Shown here in pieces: positions 1 to 11,900 of a stretch of DNA of 64,000 nucleotides. The position numbers and the translations under genes were made by a program. The DNA lies in contig NC_090951.1 in assembly GCF_040807025.1 (NCBI RefSeq), forward strand, positions 4,650,001 to 4,714,000, written 5' to 3'. The stretch's first letter is position 1, and each line of letters begins with the position of its first letter. Below the pieces are notes generated by a model, which worked only from the letters and a program-made list of their open reading frames with translations, had not been told where the DNA came from and made no database searches. Source of the stretch: Struthio camelus. Lineage: Eukaryota; Chordata; Aves; Struthioniformes; Struthionidae.

Positions 1-779
1 CGTGTATATCCCCCTCCAGGCCGGAAGGAGGCTCATCCCGAAGCCTGGCAGCAAACACGCGGGAATTCGACTAACCCTGGACGCGCGAAGCATCGCTGCA
101 AAGCAGGCAAAGGCCCTGCTGCATCACAGGAAAGCAACCTGGCAGCTGAAAGTAAAAGGAGAACGCCACCAAAGTCACTCGACTGAGATGAAAGGAATCA
201 TTTATTCCTCTGAAAAAAAGCCAACAGCTTTTTCCGGGAATAGCTTTGCAAGCGCTTAGCTTGCTCACAAGCATTTATGGCTCCTGCTGAAGGAAGGGCC
301 GATACCCAAACACTGGTCCTGTAACCTCACTTTTGTCTCTCAGCCCGTTTAGTCTTTATTTTCCAGTCAGCAGACTAGCGTTATTTTGCCAGCCAGGGCA
401 AAGAAGTTTAACCCTGGCAAGGTGCGTTTTTTTTTTTGTACTTCCACTCCGGAGAAAAATCTCACTTCAGTTTCCTGTCCCTCTTCCTCCTGGCAATCTC
501 CGTTGGTCCTGGTTTGCCCCACCTGTCCCTGCATATATAAATACATAGCTATGTATACAGACATATACACTCCCCTCACCTCAAGAAAAAAAAAAAAAAA
601 AGGAAAAAAGGGGCAAAGAGCCGTTTTCCAGCACAGGCCAGCTCTGGGGAGGCCTCGCCCCACAGCTTCGCAAAAGCAGCCGGCCCCGACACCAAGCTTC
701 CTCCCCCCTCCCCGGCGAGCCCGTCTGCCCCGATCACAACGTGCTATTTTCTTAAACACCCCCGGAAAAAAAAAAAAAA
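1..779. other. Upstream flank of MEAK7, no gene seen
   Basis: No recognisable exon on either strand. Two A runs lie at 586-601 (16 bases) and 766-783 (18 bases). In human the next gene upstream is COTL1; none of its exons are visible here. Confidence 0.6.
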
Positions 780-1210
780 AAAACAACTCGGAATTTCCCC
801 CTTCTTTTCCAGAGCCCCTTCAGGGCGCCGGGCCCCCTCACGGAGCGGCGCCAGGCACCCCCCGCCGCCGCCTCAGGCCGGGCCTCTCCCGACCAAGGGG
901 CGGCACCACCCCGCCGCGGCCGCGGCGAGCTCCGCCCCGGCCGGACCCAGCCGAGCCGAGCCGAGCCGAGCCGAGCCGAGCCGAGCCGGGGGAGGGCAGA
1001 GAGGCCTGGGAGCGGGCGGGTAACGCGCAGCGAGCCCGCGGCCGGGGGCGCCCTGCCGGTAAGGGGAGAGGCGGGGCCCTTCCCGCCTCTGCGGGAGCGG
1101 GACGGAGCCCCAAATGGCGCCGCGCGGCGGTAGGAGGCCTTGAGGGGCCGCGCCGAGCCGAGGCCCTGCTGCAAAACCGCGGGGGCAGGGGGAGGGCGGA
1201 GCCCACGGCG
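780..1210 (+). promoter_or_regulatory. MEAK7: CpG-rich promoter and probable noncoding exon 1 of MEAK7
   Basis: Sharp rise in GC and CpG, with several GC-box-like GGGCGG/CCGCCC motifs, flanked by A-rich DNA. A strong splice donor (CCG|GTAAGG, exon end at 1058) lies inside and could close a 5' UTR exon spliced to the acceptor at 2742. No TATA box stands in a sensible place. The exact transcription start cannot be read from sequence. Confidence 0.65.
951..985 (+). repeat. (CCGAG)7 microsatellite in the MEAK7 promoter
   Basis: Seven perfect tandem CCGAG units, followed by a degenerate CCGGG unit, inside the CpG-rich block. Confidence 0.95.
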
Positions 1211-1229
1211 AGTTCCCCCCCCCTCTTTT

Positions 1230-1264
1230 TATATATATATATATATGTTTGTATATATATATAT
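1230..1264. repeat. (TA)n microsatellite
   Basis: Two runs of TA dinucleotides broken by GTTTG, directly after the CpG-rich promoter. Confidence 0.9.
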
Positions 1265-1371
1265 TCCCTTCCCCCACCTTTTTTTTTTTCCCTTTTCAGG
1301 AAATCGGGTCAGGCTGTGGTAATAAACAAGCAAACAAGCGAGGTGAGGGCTAAGCTGGATCCGCTCTCGTG

Positions 1372-1406
1372 TAAACCCGCCTTTTCACGCCGAAAAGGCG
1401 GGTTTA
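1372..1406. repeat. Perfect 15-bp inverted repeat, 5-nt loop
   Basis: Arm 1372-1386 (TAAACCCGCCTTTTC) is the exact reverse complement of 1392-1406; the loop is ACGCC. It lies in the presumed first intron, about 300 bp past the candidate exon 1 donor. Confidence 0.95.
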
Positions 1407-2742
1407 AGGGACTTCGAGGACAGCGTTTGCCCCCCAACAAAAATCTCCCTGCCGCTTAGAAAAATAGGTGGGGAATGGATTCCTGGCTTAATGGTGTCCA
1501 TTTCCCGATACCTCGTCTTCTGTATTTTGTCCAAACCGTGAGAGATTTGGGAATTATTTATTAAATTCCACTGATAATTACTATTCTGTTTAACAGAAGT
1601 TGGCAAGACTGCTTATCGCGCTCATCGGGGCAACGTTTCTGTGAAATCCAGCACCTTTTTAAACGAGGTGGCCGGGCAAGGAGCGAGGGCAGACAGCTCG
1701 TGCTCTCTGGGTCCGTTTGCTGGAGGGTCTGCGAGGGCTTTTCCCTTCTCCTCTTCCCCTTGCTCTGATTACGAAATTTTAACAGGAATAGGTAAAGCCT
1801 CGAAAGCGAGCGCTTGGATTGCTAACGTACAGGAACAGCGCGCATAACCTGGTTTTAAACTTTGGCATACCCACCTTCCTCGCCCCTTATTTCCATGATC
1901 TACCTTCCCGTTTTAATAAAAAGTGCTCACAGTTAATGGCTGCTGTTGACCGCTAGATTCCCTGCCTGAGGAATGTACAAATCTATGCTAAATTAAACTG
2001 GTCTGCGTAATGTAGGCGAATCCTGGTATAGTTAGAGAAATCATAGTTGTATCATTAAGCCGTTAAAAAAAACCCCCGACAACAGAAAACTAATTCTGTG
2101 GCTGCCGGCTCTCAAAACTGATCGCTGTTGTATGAAGCGGTGCGTTTTTGATGATCTTGAGTCCGCTTCCCAGATGTGTTGGTTACTTTGTGTTTTTTGG
2201 CAGCCTTTTAAATGGCTTCTGAGTTGCCTCCCCAGAACAACGTTCCTGTGTGGTCTCCAGAGACTTGCGAGTGAGAGTGTTTCCGTGTTGGCAGACTTAG
2301 CTTCAGCCCATTAATGCATCAGAAAGCTGTGGCAAAAATCTGTTATAAATAGTCCATAGTCAGGCTATTCCCTTTGTGTTACTGATGTACTCCAGCTGAC
2401 AGTCATGGTCACTTTGTACAAGCGAATTTAATCATTAAATCGTATTGGTTTTTCCATTTGATAAGACTTGAATGAGGTTTGAATTGGTAGACAGGGTGGT
2501 CTTAGCGGAGAACTGGCAGATTGTCATTGTTTTTAACCTCTAGTTAATGTTCACATGTTTTTTGTTCAAGTTCATTTAGCCTCTGTATTCATGGAGACTT
2601 ACCAGCAGTTTTAACAGCTTATTAGAGTGACTTGCTCCCCTCACAAAACTTGCAGAGGTATATTAGCCTGTCTGATGTGTCTTTTGCTGCCATTGTGGTT
2701 CTTCTCTCTTTATATTTTTGTCTTCCTTTTCCTTTGTTTCAG
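1407..2742 (+). other. MEAK7: MEAK7 intron 1 (presumed), 3' part
   Basis: AT-rich DNA with no conserved exon seen. It ends in the TTTCAG acceptor of exon 2. Confidence 0.6.
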
Positions 2743-2933
2743 GTTTTTATTACCTTTCTGAAAAGATGGGAAATGCAGAAAGCAACACCTATCAGAATCA
2801 CCTTTCCAGATTTCTTCCTGAGGAGCAGAGTGACATTGATCGAATGTTTGATACCTTATCAGGATCGAGTGGCGCAGCAGGAGCGAAAAATGGAAAAGCT
2901 ATGAAAAAAACTGTGACTCTGGCAGCACTACAG
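2743..2933 (+). CDS. MEAK7: MEAK7 exon 2 (start codon exon; coding 2766-2933)
   Basis: A pyrimidine-rich tract ends in cag at 2742; the ATG is at 2766. It encodes residues 1-56, including the myristoylation signal and RFLPEEQSDIDRMFD. The exon must end at CAG (2931-2933) to join the next exon in frame, which makes the donor GCAAGA instead of GT. Confidence 0.9.
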
Positions 2934-5900
2934 GCAAGAAAAACTATCATATCCGCAGTGTAGAGTATAGAACGTAATTCCAAAAAGGGGTCAGAGATGT
3001 GTCAATAGTTGCTTTTAAGTGTTGTTTGTTTCAGTTGAACAGTTAATGTTTTGGCAGGATGGATATCTAATATTTTCTTACAGTTTAAGGTAAATGATGA
3101 CTATTGAGTCTGAATTAATATGTTTCTTAAATTGTGTGATTGGCTCCATCCACAGCTTTCCCAATTCCAGAGTAACTTGGGAGGTATGAAAATGTTTTTA
3201 CAGAAACTAGAAAAATAGGAGAACGGTCTTCCCCTGCAAAGTCCGTAGCGTGTGCTTATTCATGGATTATCTTGCAAAGATGTCACAAATTCAGTTTGTA
3301 TTTGGTTATATCTTTCTCAGTTGCATCCCTGTCTCTAATTTTTTCACTTGCCTCAAAAGGAGAGTTTAATTTTGCTTGATTAAGTGGCAGCTCTCTGTTT
3401 TAGTTAATTAACATATATTATGCTCTCTGATTAACTTTGCATTCATTTTCTAATCAAGAAAAAAGACGAAAATGATTCGTTGTGATGTGTGATATCTTCA
3501 GTTAGACAGGAATCAAAATGGCCAAATGAATGCAGTATTAAAAGTGCATTTTTATGTACACTACACAATTAATAGAATCAGTTAAAATAAAACTCCATGA
3601 AAGAGGCAGGATGTTTTAAAGTATTGAGTAATGCGTTTGCATACAGACAAGCATTAGCCTTGCTCCAGCCTGGCTTTTTATGAGCTGTCACCGGTTTGGA
3701 AACAGTGTTGCTGCTGCCCAGCCTTTCAATCCTAATACGTCTGAAAATGTGGCCCTTTATTCAGCTGGGACCTGGAAGAATTTCAGTTTCTAGCTTTGCC
3801 CCTAGTTTGATGTGACGCTTGAACCTTTTTCTTTTTACTTCCTGCCTTTTTGCTTTGCCTACTTAATCTAAAATCTTTTAAAAGACTATCTCTATGGGCC
3901 TAATTCCTTAGTATAGGGACTGTTGCAGTGACACACCTGCGTAGTGTGCATCTGTGCACATGCCTGAGCTAGATGGATATGTGATGGATTTAATCTAGCA
4001 ACAATCTGATGACACTGACAGGGCACCGTCCCCAAGCTACTGTACTCTGCTTAGGCTCAGCACTTTGCTAGAAGGAAGCTGCCTGGCTCCCGGACCGGAG
4101 CGCAGGTGGCATTGCATACTTTGGATAGCAGGTAGAGCAGGAATCTCTAGGTACTTACTCCCTTGAAGCTGTTTGAGACAAGGATTTTAAAATGTCAGAT
4201 GGGTGAGTTTGTTAGATGTTTATTAAAGCTTCCCTTTTTGCTGTCCTCCTTCCCTCCCCCCACCAAATCTACTCTCTGAAATAGCTCTAAGCATAACAGA
4301 ACAGTGCAATAAAGTTAGCGGTGGGTGGGAAAAAGTAGGGGAGTAGGTAGGTAATACTGCAGAGTGAAGGAAAAAGCCGTTAATGTAGTGTGTATAATGA
4401 ATTTCCCTGCTGCTTGTGTCACTTCAGGCTCATGTAGCACTTTTAGAAAGCCTCCTGAAGACAGCTGTACCCCCTGTGACAGTCCCTCTCTCAGTATAAA
4501 GCACTCTAACGTCTATTGCTGTGGCTGCCAGTTCTACTCCTACTGAAATCAATGGGGGTTTTACCATTGACGTCAACAGAAGCAGGCTAGAGGTGGGCAT
4601 ATTGGATCACACCCTATATGCACAGCAATAACATCAAATAGGAATAGCCCTGGTGGCTTTGACAGAAGTGGTATTGAGCCAGAAATGGGTTGGTAATAGC
4701 AACTCCATTGAATAGATCTGGAGTGCTATTACGCAGGTGGAGCTCCATTGATTTCAGCGCAGTCCCCATCGGGCTACACCTCTGCATATAGGAGTGAGGT
4801 CAGGTATTTAGCATGTTATGCACAGTCCTTTGCACAGTGAAGACACTGTAAAATCATATCGTAGTGTATGGACGTATTTTGTATGATTTATTTTTAAACC
4901 TTGTAATTGTCTTGAATGCTGTGAAAGTTTCGTGAATAAAGAGTCAAATCTTTCCCGCAGTGTTGTGATAGATGATGTTGTGTACAAGTTAGAATGCAAT
5001 TCAAAGGGCCAGTCATGCAACTTGGATGAATAAACTTTGATTTCAACTATCTTTACATCAGGGGTGCCTTATATAAGTCAGGTGATCTAAATTTAGTTTG
5101 ATGCTTGAATTGGATGTTGCTATGCAGTGGGAAGGTTTTCAGAATTGCTTCTACATGTGCATTCCGGTTAAACACCTTGCCTGCATTTTCGTGAGGCCAA
5201 AACTGAGACATGCAAAAGCTGTACTTTCCCTTTGTTTTTAATTATCTGTGATCTCCACTACCAAAAGCAGTTGCTATTAGCATAACATAATTTTAAATTT
5301 TAGACTGCCAGAGTTGTATAACTTTGCAACAAAGCTTTACAGCTTTCTTTTTAAAGTCTATGGCATTTTTAGAATAACTGTACCAATTTAAATCACTAAA
5401 TTGCTTTGAAAAGCAGATACTGTAAATATTTGAGTTTTTTCTCTTGGAAAACCTGTCCTTTAACAAAAGTTTGTTTCTGTTAGTAGATATTTGGTGCTGA
5501 AATACTTCATTTATAAGCAGTATACCTCTGCACAGATTAGCTGGAATATACTAGCTATTCTTCATTTTTAAAATATGTTCCTTACTCTTTTTCTGCTGGT
5601 AGGCCTATATGCAGGAACCGTTACCAGAACAAATGACTGTTCGGTTGTACAACGGGATGAAAAGTGTTGACCTGACTGGGAAGTCATCTGGACCAAGTGA
5701 ACAGATTGCTAAGGAGCAGTTTGTAATTTTTATGTCAAACCTCTTGAAAGGGAATGCAGATGAGAAGATTACCATAATAATGAGAATGATCTCCAAGACA
5801 GAAGGGCCTGTGAAGGGCAAACAAATCCAAGAGGTAAAGAGAGGGTTAAATGTGGTATGGTGAAAGAGGGCTATAAGGGAGCAGAGACTGTGGGCTGTTA

Positions 5901-8900
5901 ATTGTTCGTTTGAAGGTGATCCTTAGACCATGAGATTCAGAATAGGGATTTCTGGCTTTTTTTTTTTTCTCCACATCTCTGCCACTGACTTGCTGATCTT
6001 GGACAGTGTAAGCAAATCAGGATATATAGGAAGACCATTTTCAAGCATTTTCCATGCCAACCTGCCTACTTTGAGAATCAGGAGCTGGATTTTGGAGACC
6101 CCACTGACTGCTTCATCTGAGGATTCATCTGAAAGGTGCAGAGAATGACCAGGCTTGAGAGCTAGCAAAGGTTAGGTTTTAACTGGCACATGCTTCCTGG
6201 AACCGAGACAGAACGCTTCCCAGAGCGATTGTGGGGCACTGTGACTCCACGCAGGAGCGCAGCCTGAATTGAAGGGGCACATTCTGACCCCTTATCTGCG
6301 TCTCAGCTTATCCAAATATCAGAGCTATTTAACACTTTAACAGCTGTCCAACTTGAATGCAGACCTTTGCTCACCTCCCCAGTCTTCCGGCTGGGGTATC
6401 CCTGGTGGTAATATGGTCATATAGGCACAGGCTAGGCATGTGAATCAAACATGTAGATTGCAAGGTGGGGGAGTGGGGTCCCACAAAACACTAATTCACT
6501 GCTGGCTCCTAGCACTGCGCAATTTGCCCCTCACCCACTACTGTATTTTACAGAGATGCTTTGTAAAGTAACATTTGCAAAATGTCTTGTAAAAGGATGT
6601 TTTTCAAAATCTATGACACTGAGATAGCACTTGAGTTATTTCTGACTTCATGAGACGATGTTTCTGCCACTGGGATTACGATTACTGGGTCCTTTGAAGC
6701 TCTTGGCAATTTCTTTGAAAAAGTGCCATAATGGTAATGTTTTAACCTTTTAAGTTCACAGAGGATCTGATCATGTCTCTAGTCCATGTACTGAGCTTCA
6801 GGAAGGAACTGCAAGGTTGGAATTTGGAGAATACTAGAGATGCTGCAAGTGGAGTGAAGGCTCTGGCTTCTCAGCTGTTATCAGAATTGAAGCTCGCAGG
6901 TAAGCAGTGCTGGTGTAGTATATCCCAGAATGGTACAGAGCTTGTGGGATCCCTGATCTCACAATGATTATTGGGTCATATCTGCCTTGAATTTAAATGG
7001 AGAGATCAATATTTAAAACCGAGTGGTCTGAGAGTGACTTAGGAATTTGGTTATTTTACCTTCCCAGGTTCCTTCCCTAAATTCTTTTGTTTTGAAGTCT
7101 CAGTTTAACTAAACGGGCATGCAAAGCTCTTTGTTATGGAACACGTGTGTTTTACAAATACCTGACTTGCAGGTGACTTGTATTTTGATGCATGTGCATA
7201 TATTTATGATTGTATGTGCTTTTGCAGAGCCCAGGATTAACTTTGCACTATTGTGATAATAGATTTCACTATCTTAAAAAGAACATCTCATATGATTAAG
7301 AGTTCATGTTTCTTAGTCATGTCAGGCCAACCAATGGATAGTGCTTATGCCAGTGCCAGCTAATTAATGTTCCCATGTGTCATCTTATTTAGATGGGAAG
7401 AACCCTGTGGGTCCTCAGCTGATGGAGACCACTTTTGATCAAAGTGTCATTGAGGACTGGGTGTACCGAGTTCCACAGATCTCAACTTTCCTCAATGTTG
7501 TTATCAGGCAAGGCTTCCGTGTCTTGTATTCTCTCCCGGACCAAGCCAAAGACGTAGTCAACTTGGTTCCAGCCTGCAAAGGCATTAGAGGAAGAGGACT
7601 TGTCAGTCTCTTTGACATCCCATCCATCATATACATCAACTCCCATCTGCCTGCAGAGCTACAGCACAAGTGGCAGCTTTTATTTTCTTCTAGAGTTCAT
7701 GGAGAAAGCTTTTCACAGTTATGTGGGCATATTGTGAACAAAGGTCCCTGCATAGTAATCTTAAAGGACTTGGATGGTTATATCTTTGGTGGATTTGCAT
7801 CTCACTCCTGGGAGGTGAAACCGCAGTTTCAAGGTAAGACTCGATTTCCTTTTTTTGCTAATGTCTCATGGCTTTGATGAACATTGTTTCTTCTGTACAG
7901 CTGCAACAATCCTGTCCACTTAATGGATACTGTGATTTTGCTTCTATAACATGAAACACATTTCCTGTGCTTTAGGAGTATTTTTTTAAGGCAAAAAATA
8001 ACATTCATTTTGGAAGCATGTAAAATACATGCCAAGTTATTATTTCCTTGTACCGAGTCAGTTATTTGATAAGAATGTTATAATTACAGACCTTAATGAT
8101 CATGGAACAAGTTCTTTTTTAGTGAAACCCATCAACCCCTGGAATTACCTAGGTGCAAATGAAGGAAATACAGCATAGCAAATGAATTAGTGTTAAAGTA
8201 ACATGTCCAGCAGATGGCAATCTTCTCTCTCAGAACAACTGAACCAAACACGGGGCTAAGCCTCCTGGACTCTCCTACTCTGTCTGTCTTTGTTTCCTTT
8301 TTAAATTTCTGTAGCAAAAGGTTCCTTTGGACAAACTGAACTTTTTGTTTCCTTGAAAACTTACAGGAGAGGACTTGTTTATTTAACTCTTTGGAAAGAA
8401 GTCTTGTGACAGTTTTCAGAAAAAAAATGGATGGAATCTGTCCTACTGAGAAAGCTCACTTTTGATAAATAAAGACTCATCAATTCCTACACGTCATCAA
8501 TATTTGATGATTATCACTTCATCCAGTTAGTATAATATTTCATTATGTTGACTGGACAACATTTTCTTTTTATTTTTTCCTGATAGAATAACATGTAGTG
8601 TACAGAGCAATCGTGCCGCATGCCCCTCTGAATACAAAACCGGGCATAATGAAAATTTTTCTCTAAATCATTGAGCCCAAACTGATCTGTATATCTATAT
8701 AGTCAGAATGAAGTCTAGACTCATATTGTTTAGTATGGGTCTAGCAGTCGGCCAGTTTTAGTGATACAATGCAAGCCTGTGACAGGTTTATTCTTACACA
8801 GAAATGTAATGTAATGTACTAGTCATGCCTCTGACTCTGCCCTTGATCACAGCCATATAATCCCTCTGATTTCTGTGACCCTGCACAGAGTTACCTGAGA

Positions 8901-11900
8901 GTAAACAATGGGTCTAGATCTTGATTAGACATCAGGACTGACTTTCAGAGATTGCAGCTTCTGCCTTTGATTTAATCAGCTACACTTCTTCAAGGTTTTT
9001 CTTTTTTTTCCCTGTCCTGTTTGTAGGCCAGTTACTGCTTGGCCAATTGTCTGACCTCAGACTCTTTTTCTGTTTGCAGGTGACAACAGATGCTTTCTGT
9101 TTTCTGTTTTTCCCTCTCTTGCTGTGTACACATGCACTGGATACAATGACCACTACATGTATTTGAATCATGGGCAACAAACAATGCCAAATGGACTTGT
9201 AAGTACTAAAAAATGACAATTTGGAAATCGGAGTCGTGGCTGATATTTGAAAGTGTCCCATGTTTTTACTTCTGCTGTTTTGAGCAGATTTATTTCACTT
9301 GTTATTCTCAGGGAAAATGTTCATCCTTTCTTTGTGCTATTTGTGCCACTCTTTTACTAGGATAATTTTTTTTTCCCCTTAAAGCATCTTCAGTGAGCTT
9401 AAGATGTGAACTAAGAATGGTTATGGAGAACTTACAGTGCTGGCTTTTATTTTCCTTTACAGTTGATATTTATACTGAAATACTAATTCAGTTGAGAGAG
9501 AATTAATTTGTATCTGACCCAAGTAGCTGGGCTCGGTGCAGTGCAAATTAAGTTATGTCCCAGTTAAGATTCTGGGAACAAATTTTTCTCCCAAGCTTGA
9601 TTATCATTCAAGCCCTTGAAGCAGTCCTCCCTTCCTGTTGTCCAGAAGAACTGGCCATAGATATCCACATCCTTTAAACAGGGTGAGCTAGCTGATCTGT
9701 ATAACTGAAGACCCATCCATCAGCTGTTCTCACTACCACTCTGAGTGCCTTCTAAAACATGGAAGACAGAGAAAGCCCAACACAGTGTACAGGAGTTGTA
9801 TGTAGGCAGCTGCTGTTGTGTGATTTCACTGGCAGAAGTTCCCCTTCCTGAAATCCACAAATGAGCTCTCCAGATGCAGAGGACTTCCTGTGCAACCACA
9901 GCATGCCACCTATTTTGAACAATGTTTACAGTTTTGTGGGATTGTGTGCTCATAACTCCAGGACTTGCAGCATAAATTTGCTCTTAAAGTAAAGGACGTC
10001 AAACTACCTTATCCTTTAATGTGGATACTTTTTCTAAACAAAAGAGAGGTAGCTAAACCCAGTCACCCCATCTCATTTAAAATGGGACTGTTAGTCAATA
10101 CGCAAAAGCCAGTGAGCTAAATTTCTGGAACAAGATACAGCTGAAGTGCTTGCAAATACTGATATCCTGTAAAGCATAGAAGAGGCACAATATCACACAG
10201 GTAAGTTCTTGTTTGTCTTCAGGAATACTTGTTTTGAGTACAGAAGCCTAGGTTTACTCAGAATATCCTTCTTCACCTACCTGTAGGTGTGTGCCATAAG
10301 TAGCGAAACTAGCAATTCGTACTTTAGATTTCATAACTCGCCCGTTGTGTTTTACATGGGTAGCAAGTATTTCATGTGCTGCTCTGATTCACAGGGTATG
10401 GGTGGACAACATGATTACTTTGGACTCTGGATAGACAGCGACTATGGGAAAGGACACAGTAAAGCAAAACCTCGATGCACCACCTATAACAGTCCCCAGC
10501 TGTCAGCTAAAGAGAATTTTACACTGGATGCTATGGAAGTTTGGGCAGTGGGAGACCTCCCAGAAAATGCAGTGGTAGGTGGCAGAAATTCAAACCTGTG
10601 AAATTGTATCCTAATTGGAATGGGAGCTGTGAATAAAAAAAAAACCTCACAACTGCAATTTTCTCAGTAAACACTGGCTTATCTGTTGTAATGAATATAT
10701 ATAAATATATATATAATCATAATGATATATATAATTCATTATATATATACACATACATACATACATACACATACATATGCATACATACATACATATATAT
10801 AAATATAAATTTATATATATATATAAATGGCCCTGTGGTTCCATATATTTTGCAGCAAGTAAATGGCAAAACAGTAGTGGAATTATTGAGGTTGCCAATA
10901 CAAAAGAACATCGGGAACCATGAGATGACGGTGTCAAAAGAGCAACGCTATTCTGAATTTCAGAAGGACTTTCTGAAATTGAGGAATGGTCTCTGAGGGG
11001 AACCTCCTTGGAGGAGTTCAGTAAAGCCCAGTATATGTAAAACTGAAAGTATTAGAAACTAGCAAGTAAAGCCTAACCCATAGATCAGGAAGAGAACTGA
11101 GTGACCCAGAAGATTTCTTTGCTAGTAACTTTTACAGTAGATTATCTGTTTGTAATCCTTGCAGCTCCAATTCTAGCACTTTTTTTATATGACAGAGGAC
11201 TAATAAAAACACAAGAGCTGCAGTTAAACAGCTAATACTCTATACAGAACAGGCACGTACAAAATTTCTGGGAAGCATTGTTTCCATAAGGAAGCACAGA
11301 GAGAGCTTTGTTGCTTAAATTGTGTGTGAATAGATTTATGCTCCTCTGCGTGTATCTGTTTTTTTTCCTGGGAATGAGTAGGAGACCTCTTTGCAATCTC
11401 CTCTGTCTCTGTAATTTATTCTCTTATTGAACTATCTGCTCTGCACAGGTGTCTTTTTTTTCTTTTCATTTTAAATTAATGTGTTCTGTCTATTCAGTGG
11501 ACACATAGCTGTAAATAGAAACAGAACTAATTGTTTACAAAAAAAGTTGAACTGTACTTGAATCTCTTCTTCAGAAAAAGTTCACATCTGTACTTGAAAC
11601 TGGGGTCAGATTAAACAGTGTGTTCCGGCTGTTTTTTTAACCTGAAAAAACACGAAATAGTCCACTGCCCCCTTAGGAAGATTTTAGGACTGTCTTCTGT
11701 TACTGAAGCAGTAAAATCCCTTGATGTATCCCTGTAGATCTTAAATACCTTTTTTGGGAAGTATATATGGTTCATAATGATGAGCTTGCAAAAACCATGT
11801 TCCTTGTGGACTTTTGGGTATGACTGTTGCGTGTGACCTGCTGTTAATTCATTTGTAGTGACATTTAAACTGAATAGATTTTATTGTATTTAATTTTCTT

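Noticed and set aside
1230-1264. TATA box for MEAK7
   Set aside because: It is a TA dinucleotide repeat lying downstream of the CpG-rich block and of the likely first exon.
386-1459. 357-residue open frame on + across the MEAK7 promoter
   Set aside because: Runs through poly-A, CpG and TA repeats; composition is Pro/Arg/Lys low complexity with no domain. Open because GC-rich DNA has few stops.
10647-10996. Tyr/Ile-rich open frames at the TA/CATA repeat
   Set aside because: Pure translation of a microsatellite on both strands.
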